Assembly (NCBI RefSeq): GCF_900100275.1
Contig: NZ_FNET01000002.1
Coordinates: 496,001-560,000, forward strand
DNA: 64,000 nt
Source: Lentzea albidocapillata subsp. violacea
Lineage (GTDB): Bacteria > Actinomycetota > Actinomycetes > Mycobacteriales > Pseudonocardiaceae
Direction: 5' to 3'
Shown one piece after another: positions 40,191-50,839 of this stretch; the first letter of the stretch is position 1, and each line of letters starts with the position of its first letter. A program made the position numbers and the translations under genes. Below the pieces are notes generated by a model, which saw only the letters and a list, made by a program, of their open reading frames with translations, did not search any database and was not told the DNA's origin.

Positions 40191-40219
40191 CTTGCACAAC
40201 GCGCAAGTTTCGGTACCGT
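40191..40219 (+). promoter_or_regulatory. P450 promoter with embedded inverted repeat
   Basis: TTGCAC (40192-40197) and TACCGT (40214-40219), 16 bp apart, resemble -35 and -10 boxes. CTTGCACAACGCGCAAG (40191-40207) is a near-perfect inverted repeat over the -35 and spacer. It is a plausible site for the convergent TetR gene downstream of the P450. Confidence 0.55.
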
Positions 40220-40272
40220 GGAGGTGACGCCGAGCCACGGCCCGGTCACATCGGGTCAGACAGGGAGAGGTC

Positions 40273-41514
40273 ATGACCACGGCCGAGCGGCAGCGCAACG
40301 CGCAGGAGCTCATCCGCCCGCAGTTGCCCGCTGAACTCACCAACCGGGGCAAGTGCCCGTTCGACCCGGCCACCGGGCTGACCGAGCTGAGCGAGCAGGG
40401 GCGGATCCACAGGATCGAGCACAACGGCGACACCGTCTGGCTCGTCACCGGGCACGACGAGGCACGGGCGGTGCTCGCCGCACCGCAGATGAGCTCGGAC
40501 CGGATCAACAGCCCCCGCGCACGGGCGCTGATCTCCCCCGAGCTGCACGCGGAGATGTTCCCGCCGGAGCGCCAGGCCGGGTCGTTCATCTTCATGGACG
40601 CGCCCGAGCACACGCGCTACCGCCGGCTGCTCACCGGGCAGTTCACCGTGCGCAGGATGCGGGACCTCACGCCGCGCGTGCACGAGATCGTCACCGCCCA
40701 GCTCGACGCGATGATCGAGAAGGGACCGCCGGCCGATCTCGTGCACGACTTCGCGCTGCCGGTGCCGTCGCTCGTGATCTGCGAACTGCTGGGCGTCGAC
40801 TACGGCGACCGAGACGAGTTCCAGCGCCGCACGGCCAAGCTGCTCAGCCTGAACACCACGGTCGACGAGCAGATCAAGAACACGACCGAGCTGCGGAAGT
40901 TCATGCACGGGCTCGTCCGCGCCAAGCGGCAGACCCCCGGCGACGACCTGCTGTCCGGGCTCGTGCGCGACACCGATCTCACCGACAACGAGCTCACCGG
41001 CATCGCGAACCTGCTGCTCATCGCGGGCCACGAGACGACGGCGAACATGCTGGCGCTCGGCACGTTCGCGCTGCTGGAGCACCCCGGCCAGTTCGCCCGG
41101 CTCCGCGACGACCCGGAGCTGACCGAGAACGCGGTCGAGGAGCTGCTGCGGTACCTGTCGATCATCAGCTCGGGCGTCTCACGGCACGCCAAGGAGGATG
41201 TCGTGATCGGCGGCGCCACCATCCGCGCCGGCGAGACGGTCGTGGTGTCGGTGCCCGCGGTCAACCGCGACGACAGCCAGTACGACGACCCGCACGCGCT
41301 GCTGGTGGACCGGCCGCGTGGGCATCACGTGGCGTTCGGGCACGGCATCCACCAGTGCCTCGGCCAGCAGCTGGCGCGCGTGGAGATGGCGGTCGGCTTC
41401 AGTGAGCTGCTGCGCCGGTTGCCGGCGTTGAAGCTCGCCGTGCCCGCCGGCGAGGTGCCGTTGCGGACCGACATGTCGATCTACGGAGTGCACCGGCTCC
41501 CCGTCACCTGGTGA
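40273..41514 (+). CDS. Cytochrome P450 monooxygenase
   Basis: 413 aa, normal for an actinobacterial class I P450. The I-helix has LLIAGHETTANML (the AGxxT oxygen-activation motif), the K-helix ExxR is in EELLRYL, and the haem loop FGHGIHQCLGQQLAR supplies the cysteine thiolate near residue 359. An AGGGAGAGG ribosome site precedes the ATG. No ferredoxin or ferredoxin reductase gene is adjacent, so electron partners must be encoded elsewhere. The promoter region has an inverted repeat, and the next gene (convergent) is TetR-type. The substrate is not predictable. Confidence 0.97.
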   Translation: MTTAERQRNAQELIRPQLPAELTNRGKCPFDPATGLTELSEQGRIHRIEHNGDTVWLVTGHDEARAVLAAPQMSSDRINSPRARALISPELHAEMFPPERQAGSFIFMDAPEHTRYRRLLTGQFTVRRMRDLTPRVHEIVTAQLDAMIEKGPPADLVHDFALPVPSLVICELLGVDYGDRDEFQRRTAKLLSLNTTVDEQIKNTTELRKFMHGLVRAKRQTPGDDLLSGLVRDTDLTDNELTGIANLLLIAGHETTANMLALGTFALLEHPGQFARLRDDPELTENAVEELLRYLSIISSGVSRHAKEDVVIGGATIRAGETVVVSVPAVNRDDSQYDDPHALLVDRPRGHHVAFGHGIHQCLGQQLARVEMAVGFSELLRRLPALKLAVPAGEVPLRTDMSIYGVHRLPVTW

Positions 41515-41531
41515 AGACGGTCACCTGGTGA
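41504..41531. repeat. Tandem copies of TCACCTGGTGA at the ends of convergent genes
   Basis: TCACCTGGTGA, an 11-bp palindrome with a T/A centre, appears in the last codons of the P450 gene (41504-41514) and again at 41521-41531 in the last codons of the convergent TetR gene. It looks like a small local duplication that both genes use for their stop codons. Confidence 0.6.
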
Positions 41532-42111
41532 ACCCGGCGCCGAGCTGGTCGATCATCCGGCCGACCAGCTCGGTGACGTCGAACCTGTCCGTGGCCTGGG
41601 GTGTGTCGAGCCACCACTGCACGACCGCGCGCATCGACGCGAGGATCGTCGACGCCGTCACCGCCGGATAGGGGTCCACCTGGGGGTCCACTCCGCAGCG
41701 CACGGCGATCGCCGCCGTCAACGCCTGCTCGCGGGCGGAGTAGGCGGCGAACACGTGCGGCAGCAGCGCGGGGTCCCGCCGGAGCTGGCGCAGCTGCCGG
41801 AGGCGGTCGAGGTCGACGTAGCGCGGGTAGATCGTCCGCAGGGCCTCGCGCAGGGCGACGAGCACCGGTTCGCTGTCGGGCCGTGCGGCGAACTCCTCCA
41901 CGAACGCGAGCGCCGTGGCCGTGTCACCGGCGACGACCGCTTCCTCCTTGGAGGAGAAGTAGTTGAAGAACGTCCGCAGCGACACCCCGGCCGCCCGCGC
42001 GATCTGGTCCACCGTCACCCGGTCGAGGCCGTGCTCCACGCACAGGCTCCAGGCGGCGTCACCCAGCGCTTCCCTGGTCGCCGCCTTCTTGCGTTCACGC
42101 AGGCCCGTCAT
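41521..42111 (-). CDS. TetR-family transcriptional regulator
   Basis: 196 aa. HTH at about 6-55: ERKKAATREALGDAAWSLCVEHGLDRVTVDQIARAAGVSLRTFFNYF, followed by a helical regulatory domain. Its N-terminus is strikingly like the other TetR (26673-27296). The ATG follows a TTTAAT box by 11 bp, so the transcript may be nearly leaderless. Convergent with the P450, 6 bp apart. It may act on the P450 promoter inverted repeat, by position only. Confidence 0.92.
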   Translation of the reverse strand: MTGLRERKKAATREALGDAAWSLCVEHGLDRVTVDQIARAAGVSLRTFFNYFSSKEEAVVAGDTATALAFVEEFAARPDSEPVLVALREALRTIYPRYVDLDRLRQLRQLRRDPALLPHVFAAYSAREQALTAAIAVRCGVDPQVDPYPAVTASTILASMRAVVQWWLDTPQATDRFDVTELVGRMIDQLGAGFTR

Positions 42112-42181
42112 GGCGCAAAGATTAAAGCGTGCCGGAAATTGGTGTAGACCTTGCCGTCAGGTGAGCACCTCATTACGGTCC

Positions 42182-42197
42182 GTGAGAACGCTCTCAC
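42182..42197. promoter_or_regulatory. LacI/GalR-type operator ahead of the S8 protease
   Basis: GTGAGA-ACGC-TCTCAC is a 6-bp inverted repeat about an ACGC centre. The TGAGAACGCTCTCA core resembles LacI-family sites in actinomycetes such as CebR (TGGGAGCGCTCCCA). It lies 19 bp upstream of the protease start, overlapping the likely promoter or leader. Confidence 0.6.
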
Positions 42198-42216
42198 AGA
42201 CCCTACGGAGGACCGG

Positions 42217-45294
<3,078 letters not shown>

Positions 45295-45302
45295 CCGAAC
45301 CG

Positions 45303-45345
45303 GCCCGCGCGCTCCCGAGCCCACGAGGCGAAGGAGCGCGCGGGC
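45303..45345 (+). terminator. Strong stem-loop terminator after the S8 protease
   Basis: GCCCGCGCGCTCC (45303-45315) and GGAGCGCGCGGGC (45333-45345) form a perfect 13-bp stem with a 17-nt loop, followed by TTTCCC. It starts 8 bp after the protease stop. Confidence 0.85.
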
Positions 45346-45424
45346 TTTCCCACTCCCGGCGGGACGCCGTCGAACGGGATCGTCGTCGCTGTAGTTGACT
45401 GGAGATCATGCGAAGGGGGCCGCG

Positions 45425-46681
45425 GTGCGGGAACTGACTGACGAGATCGCCGCCGCCCACCGCCCGCCACCCACCAAACCCACGCCGGCCGGGGTGAGCA
45501 TCCCCGGCCGCCACGTCGCCGAGGTCGCACGACATCCCGACGGCCGGCTCGCGGTCATCACCTGGTCGTCACCGAAGATCGACCCCGGCCTGCTCAACCC
45601 CGCCCTGCACGTCGTGGAGACCGGCGGGACCGTCACCGACCTGGGCGCGACGCCCGCGGACGCCGGTTCGCCGGTGTGGTGGGGCGACGAGGTCTGCTAC
45701 CTCGCGCTGACGCCGCCGCACCTGCAGGGCGGCAACGCCGTCTTCGACCAGCGCCACCGCAACCTCACCGAAGGCATCCGCGCCTGCCCGATCGACCTCG
45801 TCCAGGACGACGGCGAGGCACCGGTCGTGGTCGTCGCGACCGGCCTGGACACCGAGTTCCGCCGCCTCGACGGCCGCTTCCTCGCCCGCGTCCGGGGATC
45901 GCACCTGCCGCCCCGCTACCGCGACCTCGACGGCATCCCCTGGGGCACCCAGGAACGCCTCCGGTACCGAGCGCCGGACGGCCTGGAACTCGACGGCCTC
46001 CTGGTGCTGCCGCCGGGCAGGACCAGCCGGGACGGACCGTATCGCCTGGTCACGCTCGTGCACGGCGGGCCCTACGACCGCTGGACCGACGACCTGCAGT
46101 TGCACTGGGTGCCGTCGGCGCAGTGGTTCGCGCATCAGGGGATCGCGTGCTTCCTGCCCAACCCGCGGGGTGGACAGGGGCGCGGCCACGAGTTCGCCGC
46201 CGCCGTCGCGCACAGGGTGGGGCAGGAGGAGTGGCACGACATCGAGGCCGGCATCGACCTGCTCGTCGCGGAAGGAGTCGCGGACGGGAACAGGCTCGGC
46301 ATCGCCGGGTGGAGTCACGGCGGGTTCATGGCCGCGTGGGCCACGACCCGGACGGATCGGTTCAAGGTCGCGCTGGTGGGCGCGGGGATCTCGGACTGGC
46401 CGCGCCTGATCGCCACGGGTGAGTGGGGTGCGTTCGAGGCGGCGCTGGGCGACGGCCCCGAGCACAGTCCGCTCACCTACGCGGATCGGATCCACACGGA
46501 GATGTTGATCGTGCACGGCGCGGACGACACGAACGTGCCGGTGGAGCAAGCCGAGCTCCTGCACGGCGCGGTGAAGCACTCCGAACTCGTCGTCTATCCC
46601 GGCGAAGGACACTCGCTTCGGCAGCGTGAGCACAGGCTGGATCTGCTGAACCGAACCAGAAGGTTGTTCGCGAAGCTCTGA
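45425..46681 (+). CDS. S9 (prolyl-oligopeptidase-like) peptidase with a shortened propeller region
   Basis: 418 aa from GTG 45425. The C-terminal alpha/beta hydrolase domain (about 185-418) is complete: LVHGGPYDRW, nucleophile Ser297 in GWSHGG, Asp368 in HGADDTNVP and His396 in GEGHSLRQ. The N-terminal beta-propeller, usually about 350 residues in this group, is only about 170 residues here. It begins LAVITWSSPKIDPGLLNPALHVV and includes the GTQERLRYRAPDGLELDG entry strand, so blades seem to be missing. No signal peptide, so it is probably cytoplasmic and trims short peptides. Starts 79 bp after the S8 terminator. Confidence 0.88.
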   Translation: MRELTDEIAAAHRPPPTKPTPAGVSIPGRHVAEVARHPDGRLAVITWSSPKIDPGLLNPALHVVETGGTVTDLGATPADAGSPVWWGDEVCYLALTPPHLQGGNAVFDQRHRNLTEGIRACPIDLVQDDGEAPVVVVATGLDTEFRRLDGRFLARVRGSHLPPRYRDLDGIPWGTQERLRYRAPDGLELDGLLVLPPGRTSRDGPYRLVTLVHGGPYDRWTDDLQLHWVPSAQWFAHQGIACFLPNPRGGQGRGHEFAAAVAHRVGQEEWHDIEAGIDLLVAEGVADGNRLGIAGWSHGGFMAAWATTRTDRFKVALVGAGISDWPRLIATGEWGAFEAALGDGPEHSPLTYADRIHTEMLIVHGADDTNVPVEQAELLHGAVKHSELVVYPGEGHSLRQREHRLDLLNRTRRLFAKL

Positions 46682-46998
46682 AACTTGCGCAAACCCTGCG
46701 CAAGGCAAGCAAGCTCAGAGCAAGCGCCCGCAAGCCGGACTATCGAGCGCACATCAATTTTTCGGGCAGGTTCGGGCCCGAACCTCCCGCGACATCGGAT
46801 GTCCTGTCGCTGGTGATCGCCCTAGCGCACGTTGGGACACTGGTCGGACGTGTCCACGAAGACCCGTCTTTCCTGCTCAAAGCGCTATGTCGCAAATTTG
46901 CGCAATCACGTCGAGATATTGCGGTAATCTGCTGGTCACTTCTACGGTGAGGCGCGCCATACCCCCTCGCGTCCCCACCGAGAAGGGCCAAGCACGCC
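46682..46998. promoter_or_regulatory. 317-bp non-coding regulatory region with TTGCGCAA palindromes
   Basis: There is no gene. TTGCGCAA occurs at 46685-46692 and 46898-46905. A related half (TGCGCAAG) is at 46697-46704, with further GCAAG copies to 46734. CGCAAATTTGCG (46891-46902) is a perfect 12-bp palindrome overlapping the second TTGCGCAA. The repeats and length suggest a regulated promoter for the discoidin/glucanase gene at 46999. No -10/-35 pair is convincing by eye. Confidence 0.55.
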
Positions 46999-49900
46999 AT
47001 GCATCGCTTGTCACTGACGACACGCCGCCGCTCCCTGCTAGCCCCCATAGCGGCACTGATCACCGCGGCGGCGACCCTGACCATCGCCCCCGCCGCCCAG
47101 GCCGCTCAGGTCAGCCTCGACCTGGCCGAACACACCCGGATCGACCAGGTCACCCTCACGGCCCCGAAGAACAGCACCGAAACCTTCGCCGTGCAGACCA
47201 GCCTGGACGGCAGAGGCTGGTCGACGCTGGTCGCGGAACGACCACACGCCTTCAAGAACGGCAAGGTGACGTTCCAGGTCGACCCGACGGTGGTCCGGCA
47301 CGTCCGCGCCACCAAAACCACCGCGAAGCTCGAAGTCCGCGAAGCAGCCGTCAGCGCCCAGTTGCAGGCGACGTACAGCGCGAGCAGCACCAACCAGAAC
47401 TACGGGCCGGGCAACGCCGGTGACGGCAACCAGGGCACGTACTGGGAGAGCGCGAACAACGCGTTCCCGCAATGGATCCAGGCCGACCTCGGCGCCGCGC
47501 TCAAAGCCGACCGGGTCGTGCTGAAGCTCCCGACCGCCGGCTGGGGCGCCCGCACCCAGACCCTCGCGGTCCAGAGCAGCACGGACGGCCAGAACTTCAC
47601 GGACCTCGTCGCATCAAGGGGTTACGAGTTCGCGCCGTCCGCGAACAACACCGTCACCATCGACTTCACCGCGGCCACCGCGCGGTACGTCCGGCTGCGG
47701 ATCACCGGGAACACCGGCTGGCCGGCGGCCCAGCTCAGCGAGTTCGAGGTGCAGGGCCCCACCGGGGGTGACACGCAGGCCCCCACCGCGCCGGGGAACC
47801 TCGCCCTCACCGAGCCGCAGGCCGGGCAGATCCGGCTGACCTGGAACGCGAGCACCGACAACGCGGGCGTCACCGGCTACGACGTCTACGCCAACGGCAC
47901 CCTGCGGACCACGGTGACCGGCACGACCCACACCGACAGCCAGCCCGACGGCCTGCACGTCACCTACCACGTGATCGCCAAGGACGCGGCCGGCAACCAG
48001 TCCCCCGCCAGCAACTCCGTGACGCGCGAGGGCGCCACCGGCACGAACCTGGCGCAGGGCAAGCCCGTCACAGCGAACAACAACGTGCACGACTTCGTCG
48101 CCGCCAACGCCAACGACGGGAACGTGGCCACCTACTGGGAGTCCAACGGGTTCCCCGGCACGCTGACCGTCCAACTGGGATCGAACGCGGACGTCAGCTC
48201 GGTCGTGGTCAAGCTCAACCCCGACCCGATCTGGGGCGCCCGCACGCAGAACGTCGAGGTCCTCGGCCGCGAGCAGAACGCCACCGGCTTCACGAGCCTC
48301 GCCGCGGGCCGCGACCACCGCTTCGACCCGGCGTCCGGGAACGCCGTCACGATCAACACGGCCGGACGGGTCGCCGACCTGCAGCTGCGCGTCACGTCCA
48401 ACACCGGAGCGCCCGGCGCCCAGGTGGCTGAGGTACAGGTGTTCGGCACCCCTGCCCCGAATCCCGACCTCACCGTCACCGCGACGTCGATCACGCCGGC
48501 GAGCCCCGTCGAGACCGACCAGATCACGCTGAACGCGACAGTCCGCAACGCCGGAACCGCGGCGTCCGGAGCCACCGACGTGACGTTCTTCCTCGGCACC
48601 ACCAGTGTCGGCACGGCCCAGGTCGGTGCCCTCGCGGCCGGCGCGCAGGCGAACGTGAGCACGACGATCGCGGCCAGGCCCTCGGGCAGCTACGAGTACA
48701 CGGCCAAGATCGACGAGACCAAGAAGGTCGCGGAGCAGGACGAGACCAACAACGCCCGCATTCACCCGGACGCGCTGGTCGTGACCCCGGTCCCGAGCTC
48801 CGACCTGGTGGCCGTGCCGTCGTGGTCACCGAGCAACCCGGCCAACGGCCAGAACACCACGTTCAGCGTCGCGATCAAGAACCAGGGCACCATCGCCAGC
48901 GCGGCCGGCGCCCACGGCATCACGGTCACGATCCTGAACAGCAGCGGCCAGACCGTCCGCACGCTGACCGGCAGCCACAACGGCACGATCAACGCGGGCG
49001 CGACGACCGCCGCGGTCAACCTCGGCACGTGGCCCGCCGACGACGGCCGCTACACCGTCCGCACGGCGATCGCCGACGACGGCAACGAGATCCCTGCCAA
49101 GCAGGGCAACAACACCAGCGAGCAGTCGCTGTTCATCGGCCGCGGCGCCAGCGTTCCGTGGCAGCACGTCGAGGCCGAGGACGCCGCCGTCGGCGGTGGC
49201 GCGCAGGTCCTCAGTCCGAACAGGACGATCGGCGACCTCGCCGGTGAGGCGTCCGGCCGCCGTGCCGTCACGCTGAACGGCACCGGCCAGTCGGTCGAGT
49301 TCACGACGTCCGGTCCCACCAACACCCTCGTCACCCGGTTCTCCATCCCGGACAGCTCCAGTGGCGGCGGCATCACGTCGAACCTCAACGTCTACGTCAA
49401 CGGCCAGTTCCACAAGGCCATCGACCTCACGTCGAAGTACATGTGGCTCTACGGCAACGAAGCCGGGCCGGGCAACTCCCCGGGAGCGGGCGGGCCACGC
49501 CACATCTACGACGAGGCGAACGTGATGCTCGACTCGACGTTCCCGGCGGGCACGAAGATCAAGCTGCAGAAGGACGCGGCCAACACCACGAACTACGCGA
49601 TCGACTTCGTGAACTTCGAACAGGTGACGGCTGCCGGAAATCCTGACGCCGCACGCTATGCCGTGCCCGCCGGGTTCACCCACCAGGACGTGCAGAACGC
49701 GCTCGACCGCGTCCGGATGGACACGACCGGCACGTTCGTCGGCGTCTACCTGCCCGCGGGCACCTACCAGACGGCGCAGAAGTTCAACGTCTACGGCAAG
49801 GCGGTCCGGGTGGTCGGCGCGGGTCCCTGGTTCACCCGGTTCCAGGCTCCGCTCGCGCAGGAGAACACCGACATCGGCTTCAGCGCACAGTCGTCCGCTA

Positions 49901-50814
49901 GCGGCTCGACGTTCAGCGGCTTCGCGGTGTTCGGCAACTACACCGCGCGCATCGACGGGCCGGGCAAGGTGTTCGACTTCGCCGGCGTCCAGAACATGAC
50001 CATCGAGAACATCTGGGTCGAGCACATGATGTGCCTGTTCTGGGGCAACAACGTCGACAACAACGTCATCAGGGACAACCGCATCCGCGACATGTACGCG
50101 GACGGCCTCAACCTGACCAACGGGTCGGCGGGTAACCGGATCGCGAACATCGAGGCCCGGTCGACCGGCGACGACGCGTTCGCGCTGTTCGCCGCCACCG
50201 ACGGCGGTGGCAGCGGCCAGCAGAACAACGTCTTCGAGAACCTGTCGGTGCTGACGCCGTGGCGTGCGGCCGGTCTCGCGGTCTACGGCGGCAAGCTCAA
50301 CACGTTCCGCAACATCTACGTGGCGGACACGCTCACCTACTCCGCCGTGACGATCAGCTCGCTCGACTTCGGTTACCCGATGGAGGACTTCGGGCCCGAG
50401 CCGACGACGTTCAGCGGGCTCACGCTCGTGCGGTCCGGCGGTCATTTCTGGGGCGCGCAGACGTTCGGCGCGATCTGGATGTTCTCCGCTTCCAAGAAGT
50501 ACACCGGGATCCGGGTGAGCGACGTCGAGATCGTCGATCCGACGTACAGCGGAATCATGTTCCAGACCAAGTACAACGGTGCGGCCGAGAACATCTTCCA
50601 GGACACGGTGCTGTCCAACGTGAGCATCTCGGGCGCGCGCAAGAGCGGTGACGCCTTCGACGCCAAGTCCGGCTTCGGCCTGTGGGCCAACGAGATGCCG
50701 GAGCCGGGTCAGGGCCCGGCCGCCGGTGAGGTCACGTTCAACGGCCTCAGGTTCAGCGACAACTTCCAGGACATCAGGAACACGACGTCCACCTTCAAGA
50801 TCACTATCAACTGA
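46999..50814 (+). CDS. Secreted modular carbohydrate-active protein with beta-helix (GH87/mycodextranase-like)
   Basis: 1271 aa. Signal peptide 1-36 (PAAQAAQ). Domains in order: a partial discoidin-like unit (37-115), F5/8-type discoidin (about 118-255, SSTNQNYGPGNAGDGN through LSEFEVQGP), Fn3 (about 259-345), a second discoidin (about 350-480), two CARDB-like Ig repeats (about 485-705), a CBM35/6-like module (about 715-875, EAEDAAVGGGAQV), and a right-handed beta-helix (885-1271, DNRIRDMYADGLNL, STGDDAFALF). The beta-helix resembles alpha-glucanases of the GH87/mycodextranase kind, but catalytic Asp assignment is not certain. It should act on polysaccharide outside the cell. 25 bp upstream of a paralogue, probably one operon. 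Confidence 0.88.
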   Translation: MHRLSLTTRRRSLLAPIAALITAAATLTIAPAAQAAQVSLDLAEHTRIDQVTLTAPKNSTETFAVQTSLDGRGWSTLVAERPHAFKNGKVTFQVDPTVVRHVRATKTTAKLEVREAAVSAQLQATYSASSTNQNYGPGNAGDGNQGTYWESANNAFPQWIQADLGAALKADRVVLKLPTAGWGARTQTLAVQSSTDGQNFTDLVASRGYEFAPSANNTVTIDFTAATARYVRLRITGNTGWPAAQLSEFEVQGPTGGDTQAPTAPGNLALTEPQAGQIRLTWNASTDNAGVTGYDVYANGTLRTTVTGTTHTDSQPDGLHVTYHVIAKDAAGNQSPASNSVTREGATGTNLAQGKPVTANNNVHDFVAANANDGNVATYWESNGFPGTLTVQLGSNADVSSVVVKLNPDPIWGARTQNVEVLGREQNATGFTSLAAGRDHRFDPASGNAVTINTAGRVADLQLRVTSNTGAPGAQVAEVQVFGTPAPNPDLTVTATSITPASPVETDQITLNATVRNAGTAASGATDVTFFLGTTSVGTAQVGALAAGAQANVSTTIAARPSGSYEYTAKIDETKKVAEQDETNNARIHPDALVVTPVPSSDLVAVPSWSPSNPANGQNTTFSVAIKNQGTIASAAGAHGITVTILNSSGQTVRTLTGSHNGTINAGATTAAVNLGTWPADDGRYTVRTAIADDGNEIPAKQGNNTSEQSLFIGRGASVPWQHVEAEDAAVGGGAQVLSPNRTIGDLAGEASGRRAVTLNGTGQSVEFTTSGPTNTLVTRFSIPDSSSGGGITSNLNVYVNGQFHKAIDLTSKYMWLYGNEAGPGNSPGAGGPRHIYDEANVMLDSTFPAGTKIKLQKDAANTTNYAIDFVNFEQVTAAGNPDAARYAVPAGFTHQDVQNALDRVRMDTTGTFVGVYLPAGTYQTAQKFNVYGKAVRVVGAGPWFTRFQAPLAQENTDIGFSAQSSASGSTFSGFAVFGNYTARIDGPGKVFDFAGVQNMTIENIWVEHMMCLFWGNNVDNNVIRDNRIRDMYADGLNLTNGSAGNRIANIEARSTGDDAFALFAATDGGGSGQQNNVFENLSVLTPWRAAGLAVYGGKLNTFRNIYVADTLTYSAVTISSLDFGYPMEDFGPEPTTFSGLTLVRSGGHFWGAQTFGAIWMFSASKKYTGIRVSDVEIVDPTYSGIMFQTKYNGAAENIFQDTVLSNVSISGARKSGDAFDAKSGFGLWANEMPEPGQGPAAGEVTFNGLRFSDNFQDIRNTTSTFKITIN

Positions 50815-50839
50815 TTTCCCCTGCCAAGAAGGACAATCA

